This document shows, piece by piece, positions 15,539 to 23,867 of a stretch of DNA of 64,000 nucleotides (positions are counted from its first letter, which is position 1; each line of letters opens with the position of its first letter). The notes below the pieces were generated by a model. It made no database searches, was not told the origin of the DNA, and saw only the letters and a program-made list of their open reading frames with translations. The DNA is from Hymenobacter perfusus (lineage in GTDB: Bacteria > Bacteroidota > Bacteroidia > Cytophagales > Hymenobacteraceae). The position numbers were made by a program, and so were the translations under genes. The stretch is taken from the NCBI RefSeq assembly GCF_003944765.1, contig NZ_RWIU01000007.1, positions 182,110 through 246,109 on the forward strand, written 5' to 3'.

Positions 15539-17443
15539 ATGAAGTATCTGTGGTGGTTTGGCGGATTGCTGTGGTGGTTGAGCGGCGTGGCCCCGGCCAC
15601 CGCCCAGACCCCGCGCGCTTCCCTGCCCGATACCGTCCGCACGGCCGGGGTCCGGCCCGATTCCCTGCGCCGCCGCTTCGATCAGGAGCGGATGCTGAAA
15701 GGGTTGAAGGCGTACACCAAGCGCAAAACCATTGCCGGCAAGGCCGCCTCGGCCCTGTTCAACTTCACGGAGCGGCGCGAGGACCAGGCCGGCCTGGATG
15801 CCACGCTGCTGGACCGGCAGTTCGACCGCCACAACTACAAAATCGTGCGGCGCATCAACATCCGGACGCTGGATGCGTTTGGGTTCAGCATTTCCGACTC
15901 GATGCGGGTGCCGCGCAATATTCTGGAGAAGGCCGGCAACACGTTTCACCTCAAGACCACCAAGGCCCGGGTGCGGCAGGTGCTGCTGTTTGAGGAAGGC
16001 GAGGAGCTGGAGCCGCAGGCGTTGGCCGAATCGGAGCGGCTGCTGCGCCAGACGGCGGAGCTGCTGGATGCGCGTGTGTTCGTGAATGAGCGCACCAGTA
16101 CCCCCGACAGCGTGGACGTGCAGGTGATTACCAAGGATATTTTCAGCATCAGCGGCTCGTTTCAGCTGCGCGACGTGCAGGCGGGCGTAATCGGGCTGCG
16201 CGACGTGAACTTCCTGGGCCTGGGTCATCAGCTGCGCAACCGCCTGGAGTACGGCCGCCGCGACGAAGGCCCCGGGGCCCGGCCCTTCCGCTACGACGGC
16301 AGCTACCTGGTGCCGTTCCGCAGCTTTTTCTACGGGCAGGCCCGCTACCGGGAGGAAACCCGCAACCGGGAAGCCAACGTGCGCCTGAGCCGCGACTTTT
16401 ACTCCATCAACACCCGCTACGCCGGGGCCCTGAGCTACGATTACGCGGACCGGCTGGTGGCTATTGCGGGCAGCGGCGGCGCGGAAGACCCGTATATTTT
16501 CCGCGACCTGCGCTACAACGTGCAGGATGCCTGGCTGGGCCGCGCTTTGCGCCCCAAAAGCTACGACCTGGGCTACGAAAGCCCCGGTCGCATGATTGTT
16601 GCGGGCCGCGTCATCCGGACCAGCTACGACCGGAAGCCCACTACCGACTACCAGAACGCCAGCCTGCTGCTGGGCACTTTCGGGTACAGCGTGCGGCGGT
16701 ATTATAAGGATAAGTACCTGTTCGGCTTCGGGCGCACCGAGGACATTCCGACGGGCACGCTGGCCAGCCTCACTACCGGCTACGAGTTCAACGAGCTGGA
16801 AAACCGCCGGTACTACGGACTGCGGCTGGCCTACGCCGGCTACCACCCCCAGCGCGGCTACCTGTACCTGAACGGCGAGTTCGGCTCCTACCTGCGCGGG
16901 CGCGGCAACGACTGGCAGCAGGGCTTGGTGAGCGGGGAAGTGCTCTACTTCACGCGCCTTTACCACACCGGCAACTACCAGTGGCGGCATTTTCTGTGGC
17001 AGCGCAACAACCTGGGCCTCAACCGCCGGCCCGGCGAGCAGCCGCTGGGCATTGAGGGCGAGCGGGGCCTGCGCGGCTTCCAGCCCAACGGCCTGCTCAC
17101 GGGCACCAGCCGCGTGACGCTCAACTACGAGGCTACCGTGTTTACACCCGTCTCGTTTCTGGGCTTCCGGATGGCGGCCGTGGCCTTTGCCGATGTAGCC
17201 TGGCTGAATGCTCGCACCCTCAACCGCGTGCTGCCCTTCCACGAGGCGCCGTACACCGGCTTCGGCCTAGGCCTGCGCTTCCGCAACGAATACGCCGCCC
17301 TGCGCACCTTCCAGATTACCTTCGGCTTCTACCCGCGCGGCATGACCTCACCCAACGGCATCCGCATCTTCGAAAACTCCCGCGCCTACTACGACTTCTC
17401 CGATTTCAGCTTCGGCCAGCCGGGGATTATTCAGTATCGGTAG
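15539..17443 (+). CDS. Omp85/BamA-like outer membrane protein
   Basis: A 634-residue exported protein. After a signal peptide (MKYLWWFGGLLWWLSGVAPATAQ) comes an N-terminal periplasmic region. At about residues 125-205 it contains a POTRA-like segment (GNTFHLKTTKARVRQVLLF ... DARVFVNERT). The remaining ~430 residues are alternating beta strands rich in Tyr/Arg/Asn, ending LQITFGFYPRG-like strands and a final FGQPGIIQYR. This suggests a BamA/TamA-type barrel with one POTRA. A role in outer-membrane protein assembly or transport is inferred only from architecture. No partner gene is adjacent. The protein is divergent from the radical SAM gene. Confidence 0.75.
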   Translation: MKYLWWFGGLLWWLSGVAPATAQTPRASLPDTVRTAGVRPDSLRRRFDQERMLKGLKAYTKRKTIAGKAASALFNFTERREDQAGLDATLLDRQFDRHNYKIVRRINIRTLDAFGFSISDSMRVPRNILEKAGNTFHLKTTKARVRQVLLFEEGEELEPQALAESERLLRQTAELLDARVFVNERTSTPDSVDVQVITKDIFSISGSFQLRDVQAGVIGLRDVNFLGLGHQLRNRLEYGRRDEGPGARPFRYDGSYLVPFRSFFYGQARYREETRNREANVRLSRDFYSINTRYAGALSYDYADRLVAIAGSGGAEDPYIFRDLRYNVQDAWLGRALRPKSYDLGYESPGRMIVAGRVIRTSYDRKPTTDYQNASLLLGTFGYSVRRYYKDKYLFGFGRTEDIPTGTLASLTTGYEFNELENRRYYGLRLAYAGYHPQRGYLYLNGEFGSYLRGRGNDWQQGLVSGEVLYFTRLYHTGNYQWRHFLWQRNNLGLNRRPGEQPLGIEGERGLRGFQPNGLLTGTSRVTLNYEATVFTPVSFLGFRMAAVAFADVAWLNARTLNRVLPFHEAPYTGFGLGLRFRNEYAALRTFQITFGFYPRGMTSPNGIRIFENSRAYYDFSDFSFGQPGIIQYR

Positions 17444-17798
17444 GGTTATAAGCCTGAGCCGCCCAGAAAGTCGGAAAAAGCCGCCCCGGCAGTGGCCTTA
17501 CGCGCCTGCCTGCTGCATTTTATTACCTTTCCCTACTTGATTCCAATGAATTCCAGCGTCCGATTTTCGCGAATGTTGGTTTGAGCGGACGACTTGTTTT
17601 TTAACTTGTTCTGCGTATTCTTACCGCAGTTATTGCTACCGCCCGCATTTATCCAGTATCGCGCCGGGCACTTCCTACCCACACCGCTTGCTCTTATTAC
17701 GCCTCAGATTCCACCGCTTTTTAAGCGTAGGGGCTGCTGCGTGGTCGGAGCTTTTTTTATGCGCCGCTTTTTCCTCTCCTACCATTTCCCCTACCCCC
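17444..17798. other. 355-bp gap without a recognised gene
   Basis: The stretch between the Omp85-like gene and the following lipoprotein is locally AT-richer (around 17540-17620) and pyrimidine-rich before the ATG. I see no convincing ORF, inverted repeat or promoter box in it. Confidence 0.4.
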
Positions 17799-18344
17799 AT
17801 GAAAGCCTCCTCCATTCCCTGGCTGCTGCTGCTCACGCTGGCCGCCTGCAAGAAAGAAACCGAGCTGGACAAGCTGCCTGATGCCACCCAGAAAGGCAAG
17901 AACACCGCCGGCTTCCTGCTCGATGGCAAAGCCTGGCTGCCGGAAGCGGGCAAGCTGCTTAGTAAAGGTGGTCCGGTGTCAGCTTCCTGGCAACGCACAG
18001 TGGTTGGTAGGTCGATGACCATAAGGTTCAGCCGTGATTCTGATTTGACCATAACTCAACTCTTCATACCCCATATCCAACGTAGCGGTGTCTTTGTGTG
18101 CAACCAACAAGTCAGCCCAATTCTTGGCTATCGGAATCCTACCTACGGTATGTTCGCCATGACGAAAAGCCTAACTATTCCTCGGCTTTTTTACACCGGC
18201 CCCACAGCGACGGGCAGCCTGACGGTGACCCGCTTTGACACGGTGGCGCGGGTAGTCAGTGGCACCTTCGACCTCACGGTGCAGGAGGAAACCAGCCCCC
18301 AAACCCACCAGCTTACCCAAGGCCGATTCGATTATACTTTTTAA
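17799..18344 (+). CDS. lipoprotein, DUF6252-like
   Basis: A 181-residue lipoprotein. The N-terminus MKASSIPWLLLLTLAACKK has a lipobox (LAAC) with cysteine near residue 17. The mature part opens NTAGFLLDGKAWLPEAG, the phrase typical of DUF6252-like Bacteroidota lipoproteins (TFGCLVNGKAWxP). It continues with beta strands and ends GTFDLTVQEE...LTQGRFDYTF, also typical. The function is unknown; such proteins are thought to be surface or periplasmic beta-sandwich modules. The ATG at 17799 gives the complete lipoprotein signal, whereas the upstream in-frame extension looks untranslated. Confidence 0.75.
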   Translation: MKASSIPWLLLLTLAACKKETELDKLPDATQKGKNTAGFLLDGKAWLPEAGKLLSKGGPVSASWQRTVVGRSMTIRFSRDSDLTITQLFIPHIQRSGVFVCNQQVSPILGYRNPTYGMFAMTKSLTIPRLFYTGPTATGSLTVTRFDTVARVVSGTFDLTVQEETSPQTHQLTQGRFDYTF

Positions 18345-18366
18345 CGCTTTTTACGCTCTCCCTTTT

Positions 18367-18858
18367 ATGGCTCACGTTTATCGCCTCTGGGTGCTGCTTT
18401 GCTGCGCCCTGTTACCCACCCTTGTGCGCGCCCAACAGCTACCCGCCCGCCCCCACTATACCGCCACCATCGATAGCCTGACGGCCGCCCTCGACAAAAG
18501 CGCCGTGCCCTCCGGCATCCTCTACGACCGGGTATTTCCGCTGGCCCGCCTCGATCAGTTCGGCCAGACAACTACCGACACTACGCGGTTCGAGCATTTT
18601 GTTCAAGCCCATCAGGAATTATGGTACGCCTCGTACCGAGCCGTAACCCTGGGCTCCGCCACCACGTTGCGGGCCCGCGCCGCCCAACACCGGCAGGCGG
18701 GCGTGGTACCCATCGGGGTGCTACACCACCGCTTCAACCTGCTCGATACGCTGGCCGTGCAACGCAATATGTTCAGCCAGCCCGACGGGGAAGAAGGTGC
18801 CCTCTTCGACGTAGCCGGCCGGGCGCAGTCGCCCTGTCTCACACGCAAAACAGTCTGA
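18367..18858 (+). CDS. exported protein, probably truncated N-terminal remnant
   Basis: A 163-residue frame with a signal peptide (MAHVYRLWVLLCCALLPTLVRAQ). It is followed by ILYDRVFPLARLDQFGQ, HFVQAHQELWYASY and GVVPIGVLHHRFNLLDTLAV. These phrases resemble, from memory, the first part of much longer secreted Bacteroidota proteins (usually several hundred residues, ending in a T9SS domain). Here the frame stops abruptly after VAGRAQSPCLTRKTV, and the next gene begins 41 bp later, so the remainder appears deleted. Whether the short product is made is unknown. It may be a pseudogene remnant. Confidence 0.6.
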   Translation: MAHVYRLWVLLCCALLPTLVRAQQLPARPHYTATIDSLTAALDKSAVPSGILYDRVFPLARLDQFGQTTTDTTRFEHFVQAHQELWYASYRAVTLGSATTLRARAAQHRQAGVVPIGVLHHRFNLLDTLAVQRNMFSQPDGEEGALFDVAGRAQSPCLTRKTV

Positions 18859-18899
18859 TTTTCTTATTTCCCACCTTTTCCCCCAATTCTCTTCTACTT

Positions 18900-19397
18900 A
18901 TGGCTACCGCCGACAACCTCCGCATCCAGCTCTCCGACGCCGAGCTGCAAAGCATTACCGCCGCCCTCGATGCCCTGGAGGCCGCTCTGGCCCCCGTGCT
19001 CATTACCCTCACCGCCCCCGACGTGAAGCGCCTGCCCAAGGCCAGCGACGCCTCTCTGCCCTTCATTCAGCAGGCCCTGGAACTGGCCGAGCAGCAGCCG
19101 CAGTTTGCCCCCGGCTACGTGGATATTGCCGGCCTGCGCCTCGATCTGGTGGCCTGGCAACAGCTGCAACGGGTGGCCCGCCGTCTCCAGCCCCTGCTCA
19201 GCGGCCTCACCAGCACCAACATCAAGCTGGGCAGCGAGGCCTACGTGACGGCCCTGGCCTTCTACAACTCGGTGCAGCACGCCGCCCGTCAGGGCGTGGC
19301 CGGTGCCCCCGATGCCCTAAACGTGCTCAAAACCCGCTTCGAGCAGAGCACCGTCCGCAAACCGGGTAAGCTTCCAATCCCAACCCCGAACTCGTAG
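18900..19397 (+). CDS. conserved hypothetical helical protein, 165 residues
   Basis: Starts MATADNLRIQLSDAELQSITAALD. It is almost entirely helical, alanine/leucine-rich, without a signal peptide, membrane segment or cysteine. A central phrase, PGYVDIAGLRLDLVAWQQLQRVARR, and the later STNIKLGSEAYVTALAFYNSV look conserved-protein-like, but I do not recognise a family. The upstream in-frame extension is rejected because it covers the preceding gene in another frame. It may be a four-helix bundle. A large palindrome begins 20 bp after the stop. Confidence 0.65.
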   Translation: MATADNLRIQLSDAELQSITAALDALEAALAPVLITLTAPDVKRLPKASDASLPFIQQALELAEQQPQFAPGYVDIAGLRLDLVAWQQLQRVARRLQPLLSGLTSTNIKLGSEAYVTALAFYNSVQHAARQGVAGAPDALNVLKTRFEQSTVRKPGKLPIPTPNS

Positions 19398-19417
19398 CCA
19401 CCCCGAAACCGCTTAGT

Positions 19418-19492
19418 GCGTGTTTGAGAAGTGAAAAGAACGTCATGCTTCGACAAGCTCAGCATGACGTTCTTTTCACTTCCCAAACACGC
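19418..19492. repeat. 32-bp inverted repeat (GTCATGCT family), possible terminator
   Basis: Arms at 19418-19449 and 19461-19492 pair with one mismatch around an 11-nt loop (TCGACAAGCTC). It shares GAACGTCATG with 6731-6780. Located just after the stop at 19397. Confidence 0.8.
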
Positions 19493-19508
19493 GTTTAGTC
19501 CCTTTCCT

Positions 19509-19539
19509 GCGGGGCCGGATGCCCGTCATCCGGCCCCGC
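19509..19539. terminator. GC-rich hairpin before the 21-bp array
   Basis: A perfect 12-bp stem, GCGGGGCCGGAT pairing with ATCCGGCCCCGC, with a 7-nt loop. It has no T run, and its second half belongs to the first unit of the minisatellite. Confidence 0.4.
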
Positions 19540-19770
19540 GTTGCGTGTACCCGCCGCCGGGTAGAAATCATGGGACGCCGGATGATTTCTACCCGACCTC
19601 CCGTGATTTTCACTCGATGTAGCATGAAAATCATCCGACGTCCTGTGAATTCTACCCGGCGGCGCATGAAAAGCAGAGGAGGTCGGGTAAAAATCATCCG
19701 GCGTCCTGTGATTTTTACCCGACCTCCCGTGATTTTCATCCGGCCACGCGTGCCCGGTACCCGGCCGCGC
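19519..19770. repeat. 21-bp minisatellite, twelve units, encoding heptads on both strands
   Basis: Twelve consecutive 21-bp units start at 19519, 19540, 19561 and so on to 19750. Every unit but one starts with GTG, ATG or GTA. Typical units are GTGATTTTTACCCGACCTCC(C) and ATGAAAATCATCCGACGTCC(T). Some units are inverted relative to others but stay in the same 21-bp phase. Frame + (19519-19782) reads heptads such as VIFTRPP, VKIIRRP, MKIIRRP and VIFIRPR; frame - (19739-19476) reads MIFTRPP, VKITGRR, VEIIRRP. Both frames stay open across the array. There is no promoter evidence for translation. It is not a CRISPR array: there are no unique spacers and the units are degenerate. Confidence 0.85.
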
Positions 19771-19847
19771 CTGATTGCGTAGCTTTGCGGCCCGGCGGCG
19801 GCCCCGGCCGGCTGATTTCTGACGTTTTCCCTTTTTGCCCTTTTCCC

Positions 19848-20687
19848 ATGAATCTTGGTGATTTCAACGAGCTGGAAGTAGCCCGCGAGGTAGATTTCGG
19901 GATGTACCTGACCTCCGACGACGGCGACCTGCTGCTGCCGCGCAAGTACATTGCCCCGGGTACCCGCGTGGGCGACGTGGTGCGCGTGTTCGTGTACCGC
20001 GACTCGGAGGACCGCCTGATTGCCACCAACCTGGAGCCCTTCGTGCTGGTGGGCCAGTTTGCCACCCTCACCGTGCGCGACGTATCCACCACCGGGGCCT
20101 TCCTCGACTGGGGCCTGGAAAAAGATCTGCTGTTGCCCTACCGCAACCAGCGCCGCAACCTACGCCCCGGCGAGCGGGTCACCATCTTCGCTTACCTCGA
20201 TGAAACCTCCGACCGTATCGTGGCCTCGGCCAAGTGGGAGTGGTTCCTGAGCGACCAGCCCTTCCCCGGCAAAGCCGGCGACCCGGCCGAGCTGTTCGTG
20301 GCCGAGGAAACCGACCTGGGCTACAAAGTCATTGTCGATGGCTCGCACCAGGGCATCCTCTACCACAACGAGGTGTTCAAGCCGTTGCGCCTCGGTGATG
20401 TGCATTCCGGCTTCATCAAGCAGGTGCGCCCCGATGGCAAGCTGGACCTGAGCCTGCAGCGCCAGGGCTACGACGAGGCCCTGGCCGCCGCCGAAACCCT
20501 GCTCACCTTCCTGCGCCAGGCCCCCAACGGCCTGCTCCCCCTCGGCGACAAAAGTGAGCCCGACGACATTTACCGCCGCCTGGGCATGAGCAAGAAAGTC
20601 TTCAAAAAGGCCCTGGGCACCCTCTACAAGCAGGGGCTGGTGCAGCTCGCCACCGAGCACACCCAGCTGCTAAACGCCGCCGAGTAA
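19848..20687 (+). CDS. CvfB-like S1 RNA-binding protein
   Basis: A 279-residue cytoplasmic protein with the CvfB layout of three S1-type beta barrels followed by a winged-helix domain. The first S1-like unit carries FGMYLTSDDGDLLLPRKYIAPG. The second is FATLTVRDVSTTGAFLDWGLEKDLLLPYR. The third is GYKVIVDGSHQGILYHNEVF. The C-terminal PDDIYRRLGMSKKVFKKALGTLYKQG is the winged helix. In other bacteria CvfB binds RNA and affects virulence gene expression; its role in Bacteroidota is unstudied as far as I know. The ATG at 19848 is preceded by a candidate -7 box, TAGCTTTG, at 19780-19787. Confidence 0.9.
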   Translation: MNLGDFNELEVAREVDFGMYLTSDDGDLLLPRKYIAPGTRVGDVVRVFVYRDSEDRLIATNLEPFVLVGQFATLTVRDVSTTGAFLDWGLEKDLLLPYRNQRRNLRPGERVTIFAYLDETSDRIVASAKWEWFLSDQPFPGKAGDPAELFVAEETDLGYKVIVDGSHQGILYHNEVFKPLRLGDVHSGFIKQVRPDGKLDLSLQRQGYDEALAAAETLLTFLRQAPNGLLPLGDKSEPDDIYRRLGMSKKVFKKALGTLYKQGLVQLATEHTQLLNAAE

Positions 20688-20689
20688 AG

Positions 20690-20841
20690 GTAGAGACGCG
20701 ACACTTCGCGTTTTGATGCGGCTGATGTTGTTTATCTGAACGGCTGGTATCTACTCAGACGGCGTGGCGGCTGTCATGCAACGTCAGCAACGACTTTTCA
20801 ACGTCAGCACGCGCCGAGACGCGAAGTGTCGCGTCTTTACA
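20690..20841. repeat. inverted repeat with GACGCGACACTTCGCG arms
   Basis: The left arm at 20690-20714 and right arm at 20816-20841 are complementary over about 22 bp and match the inner palindrome at 9665-9698. It fills most of the 286-bp gap after the CvfB-like gene; no gene is seen there. Confidence 0.7.
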
Positions 20842-20973
20842 TCGGGTGAGCATCGTCGTGCAGGCAACGCTACGGCTGTGGGGTGCATCTGACTTTTCAA
20901 TGGCCAACGCGTAAAGTGGGAAGTCTCCGCTTGCTGTTGTGCCCCAACCACCTCACCCGCTTACCGCCGCCCC

Positions 20974-21642
20974 ATGTCCAAAACTGCCCTTATTGCCGGT
21001 GCCAGTGGCCTCATCGGCTCCCAGCTGCTGCCGCTGCTGCTGGCCTCCGACCGTTACGACCGGGTAATTGCCGTGGGCCGTCGCCCGGTGCCGCTGGTAC
21101 ACCCCAAGCTGGAGCAGCGCCTGCTCGATTTCGACCACCTGGAAGACCACCGCCTCCAACTCATTGCCGACGACGTGTTCTGCTGCCTGGGCACCACACT
21201 GCGGCAGGCCGGCTCCCGGGAGGCCTTTTATAAAGTCGATTACCTGTACGTGGTGAAGCTGGCGGCCCTTACGGCGGCCAATTTTGCCTCCCAGCTGCTG
21301 GTCGTCTCGTCCATGGGGGCCGATGCCGGTTCGCGCGTGTACTACAACCGCGTGAAGGGCGAGATGGAGGCAGCCGTGCGCCAGACGCCCTTCCGGGCCA
21401 TCCACTTCTTCCGGCCTTCCCTGCTGCTGGGCGACCGGGCCGAAAAACGTTTTGGGGAGCAGCTGGGGGCCCTGGTGCTACGGGCGTTGCGGCCGGCCCT
21501 GCGCGGGCCGCTGCGGAAATACCGCGCCATTGAGGCCGCTACCGTCGCCCGTGCCATGCTCCACGCCGCCGAGGCCGAGGCCGCGGGCCTGCAGGCACAT
21601 CCGTCGGATGCCGTGGCACGGCTGGGAACAAGGGGGCGGTAA
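20974..21642 (+). CDS. NAD(P)-binding oxidoreductase, HTATIP2/TIP30-like
   Basis: A 222-residue short-chain dehydrogenase-like protein. The Rossmann motif KTALIAGASGLIGSQLLPLL is at the N-terminus. The segment DDVFCCLGTTLRQAGSREAFYKVDYLYV matches the atypical SDRs related to human TIP30/HTATIP2 and to YeaP-like bacterial oxidoreductases. The catalytic-type tyrosine lies in SRVYYNRVKGEMEAAV (YxxxK present), and FRPSLLLGDR is the usual downstream motif. It probably binds NADPH in the cytoplasm. Substrate unknown. It ends 58 bp before the next gene. Confidence 0.85.
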   Translation: MSKTALIAGASGLIGSQLLPLLLASDRYDRVIAVGRRPVPLVHPKLEQRLLDFDHLEDHRLQLIADDVFCCLGTTLRQAGSREAFYKVDYLYVVKLAALTAANFASQLLVVSSMGADAGSRVYYNRVKGEMEAAVRQTPFRAIHFFRPSLLLGDRAEKRFGEQLGALVLRALRPALRGPLRKYRAIEAATVARAMLHAAEAEAAGLQAHPSDAVARLGTRGR

Positions 21643-21659
21643 TATTGCCAGCAGGTTTG

Positions 21660-21667
21660 TACTTTTG
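21660..21667 (+). promoter_or_regulatory. candidate Bacteroidota -7 promoter box
   Basis: TACTTTTG matches the TAnnTTTG consensus and lies 33 bp upstream of the ATG at 21701. No well-spaced TTG -33 element is seen. Confidence 0.45.
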
Positions 21668-21700
21668 CCGGAAATCGAGTTGTACCATTTCCTTTCCAGC

Positions 21701-22267
21701 ATGAAGTATTTGTTTTTGGGGGCGGTGACTTTCGGGTTGCTGGCAGCCAGTGAAGGCGCGCAGGCCCAGAGTAAGAAGAAGGGCGGTTCCGGGGCCGGCT
21801 ACACTACCGGCATTGGTTTGCGGGGCGGCGGCTGGTCGTCGGGCCTGACGGTAAAGCACTTCCTGAGCGGCAAGAACAACGTGGCCTTCGAGGGGCTGCT
21901 CACCCGCGAATATGCCGCCCGTGGAGGCCGCCTGACCTTATTACTGGAAAAGCATCTGCCGGTTTCCGACTTCAAAGGGCTGCAGTTTTACTACGGGGCC
22001 GGGGCCCACATCGGTTCCTACCAAGGCCGTTACTACTTTGAGGACGTCCGCTTCCGTCGCAAAAAAGACAAATACTACTACCGGCAGTACTGGTACGATG
22101 ATGCCAACTACATTGTGGGCGGGGCCGACCTGATTCTGGGCCTGGAGTACAAAATGGAAGACCTGCCCTTTACTGTTGGCGTCGATTACAAGCCCTTCTT
22201 TGAAGTGTTTGATGGCTACACGGGCTTCTACAACGATGCGGCCGTAAGCCTGCGCTTCGCTTTTTAG
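21701..22267 (+). CDS. outer membrane beta-barrel protein, 188 residues
   Basis: A signal peptide, MKYLFLGAVTFGLLAASEGAQAQ, precedes a short basic linker (SKKKGG). About eight amphipathic beta strands follow, for example GYTTGIGLRGGGWSSGLTVK, FEGLLTREYAARGGRLTLLL, YYGAGAHIGSY, LILGLEYKMED and a closing AAVSLRFAF with terminal phenylalanine. This is the pattern of a small eight-stranded OMP. An unusual tract, YYFEDVRFRRKKDKYYYRQYWYDD, is rich in Tyr/Arg/Lys and probably forms an extracellular loop. Function unknown. Terminated by a hairpin at 22303. Confidence 0.75.
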   Translation: MKYLFLGAVTFGLLAASEGAQAQSKKKGGSGAGYTTGIGLRGGGWSSGLTVKHFLSGKNNVAFEGLLTREYAARGGRLTLLLEKHLPVSDFKGLQFYYGAGAHIGSYQGRYYFEDVRFRRKKDKYYYRQYWYDDANYIVGGADLILGLEYKMEDLPFTVGVDYKPFFEVFDGYTGFYNDAAVSLRFAF

Positions 22268-22302
22268 GTTTCAGCTGACGCCTTTCGATCAGGCGTACTC
22301 AG

Positions 22303-22336
22303 AACCCGGCTCCGCTTTGGCGGGGCCGGGTTTTTA
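22303..22336 (+). terminator. rho-independent terminator
   Basis: AACCCGGCTCCGC pairs with GCGGGGCCGGGTT over a TTTG loop, followed by a T run. It lies 35 bp after the barrel gene stop. Confidence 0.85.
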
Positions 22337-22429
22337 TATGAATTTTCCGATACACAATATGCGCTCAATTCTGTATCTTCCCAGGTCGACTGGGATTCAG
22401 CCGACCCCGGCCTGCTCAAGGAGAAGCCC

Positions 22430-23752
22430 ATGATACCGTTCCGTTTGCTTTTACTGCCGGGGTTGCTGGCGGTTGCAACTACTGCCACCGGCCAACTGCT
22501 GCCCAAAGCTCTTTCCCGCGCTGCGCACTATACCACTGCCAACGCAACGCCCACGCCACCGGCCCGCCAGACCACCGCCTACCGGCCCCGACAGGCAGTC
22601 AGTTACGGCTGGGACGCCGCCACCGCCGCCTGGAGCAACCCGCTCCTCGACCAGCTCACATATAATGCTCAGGGCCGCCCTACCGAAATCGTCACAGCCG
22701 ATTCGGCTACTGCCACTGCCTTCCGGCGCGTGCAGTACGGCTATGATGCGCAAGGCAACCAGTTGGAGGAAACCACCCAGACCGGCAATGGCACGCCCTG
22801 GATTAATGAGTTTAGGTACGTGAGCACCTACGATACCCAAAACCAACTGACGGAAGAGCTTAGCCAGGGTTGGAATGGCAATGCCTGGCAAACCACCGAT
22901 GGCTACCGCTACCTGAACACCTACGTCGGCACCTTGCTCACGGAGCAAACCGTGCAGGTCCTCAACGCCGGCAGCTACCAGAATGACGCCCGGTTCCGGT
23001 ACGCGGCCAGCAACGGGCAGTGGTCGGAGGTGGTGGCCCAGCGCTGGGACGGCGCGGCCTGGGTGAATGAGGAGCGGCTAACCGAGCTGATCTGGCACGA
23101 CTGGCCCGCCCGACAACCGGCCAGCTTTCGGGTACAGGCATGGCTCAGTAGTGGCCAGTGGGCCGATTTTCAGCGGCACACGCTCAGCTACGGCGCTACC
23201 GGCACCATAACGCAACTCATTGAAGAAGCGCAGCCCGCCGGCGCCTGGCAAAATTTCAGCCGCTACACTGAGCCTTATGATGTGCAGGGCAACGACCTGG
23301 GCTACCGGCAGGAGGACTGGCTCAATGGCGGCTGGGTGCTGACCAACGAGCTACGCGCCCAGTTGCGCTACGATGCCCAGAACCGCCTCACGCGCCGGAC
23401 GGAGCAGCTGTATTCGCCCATTACCGCGCAATTTGTCAACCGTCAGCGCATCAACTACGGCAACTTTCAGGATATCATCACGGCCAGCCTGGCCCGCCAG
23501 TCGGCTGGGCCCCTTCACCTCTATCCTGTGCCAGCTACCGGGGTCCTGTACGTGGAAGCGGCCGATGTGCCCGGCACGTTAACCGGCCCGCTGGAAATCC
23601 GGACGCTAACCGGGCAGCTGGTGCAGCGCGCTCCGGCCACAACGCAGCGCGGTATCCTACGGATACCATTGCCTGTGCTGGCCTCCGGTATCTATCTGCT
23701 TTGCCTTCCCACCAATCGGGGCCGCGTGATACAGCGGTTCGTACGGGAGTAA
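22430..23752 (+). CDS. secreted T9SS type A sorting domain protein with YD-like repeats
   Basis: A 440-residue secreted protein. The signal peptide is MIPFRLLLLPGLLAVATTATG. The middle has irregular repeats of about 45-60 residues with the pattern Y(D/N)AQGxxxE...W(N/D)GxAW, for example YGYDAQGNQLEETTQTGNGT, YDTQNQLTEELSQGWNGNAW and YDAQNRLTRRTEQL. They resemble RHS/YD-type strands but are looser. The last ~80 residues, LYPVPATGVLYVEAADV ... GIYLLCLPTNRGRVIQRFVRE, form a type A CTD recognised by the type IX secretion system. The protein is therefore expected at the cell surface or outside. Function of the repeat region is unknown. Confidence 0.85.
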   Translation: MIPFRLLLLPGLLAVATTATGQLLPKALSRAAHYTTANATPTPPARQTTAYRPRQAVSYGWDAATAAWSNPLLDQLTYNAQGRPTEIVTADSATATAFRRVQYGYDAQGNQLEETTQTGNGTPWINEFRYVSTYDTQNQLTEELSQGWNGNAWQTTDGYRYLNTYVGTLLTEQTVQVLNAGSYQNDARFRYAASNGQWSEVVAQRWDGAAWVNEERLTELIWHDWPARQPASFRVQAWLSSGQWADFQRHTLSYGATGTITQLIEEAQPAGAWQNFSRYTEPYDVQGNDLGYRQEDWLNGGWVLTNELRAQLRYDAQNRLTRRTEQLYSPITAQFVNRQRINYGNFQDIITASLARQSAGPLHLYPVPATGVLYVEAADVPGTLTGPLEIRTLTGQLVQRAPATTQRGILRIPLPVLASGIYLLCLPTNRGRVIQRFVRE

Positions 23753-23763
23753 AGCAATAACAC

Positions 23764-23799
23764 GAAAGGCCCCGCAACGGATGTTACGAGGCCTTTTGC
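23764..23799 (+). terminator. terminator after the T9SS protein gene
   Basis: AAAGGCC and GGCCTTT (plus flanking CG pairs) form a stem 12 bp after the stop, followed by a short T-rich tail. Confidence 0.6.
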
Positions 23800-23867
23800 G
23801 TAGCCAAAGGTTGCTACCTCGAACGTAACAGACGCGGGTTACAACGTCCGCGTCACTGGATCAGTGG

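Noticed and set aside
15386..17242. A 618-codon open frame on the minus strand
   Set aside because: It is antisense to the Omp85-like gene, which has a signal peptide and strand pattern. High GC leaves long antisense frames open; its Gln/Ala/Val-rich composition is noise.
19519..19770. CRISPR array reading of the 21-bp repeats
   Set aside because: No unique spacers, units directly abut and are degenerate, no cas genes.
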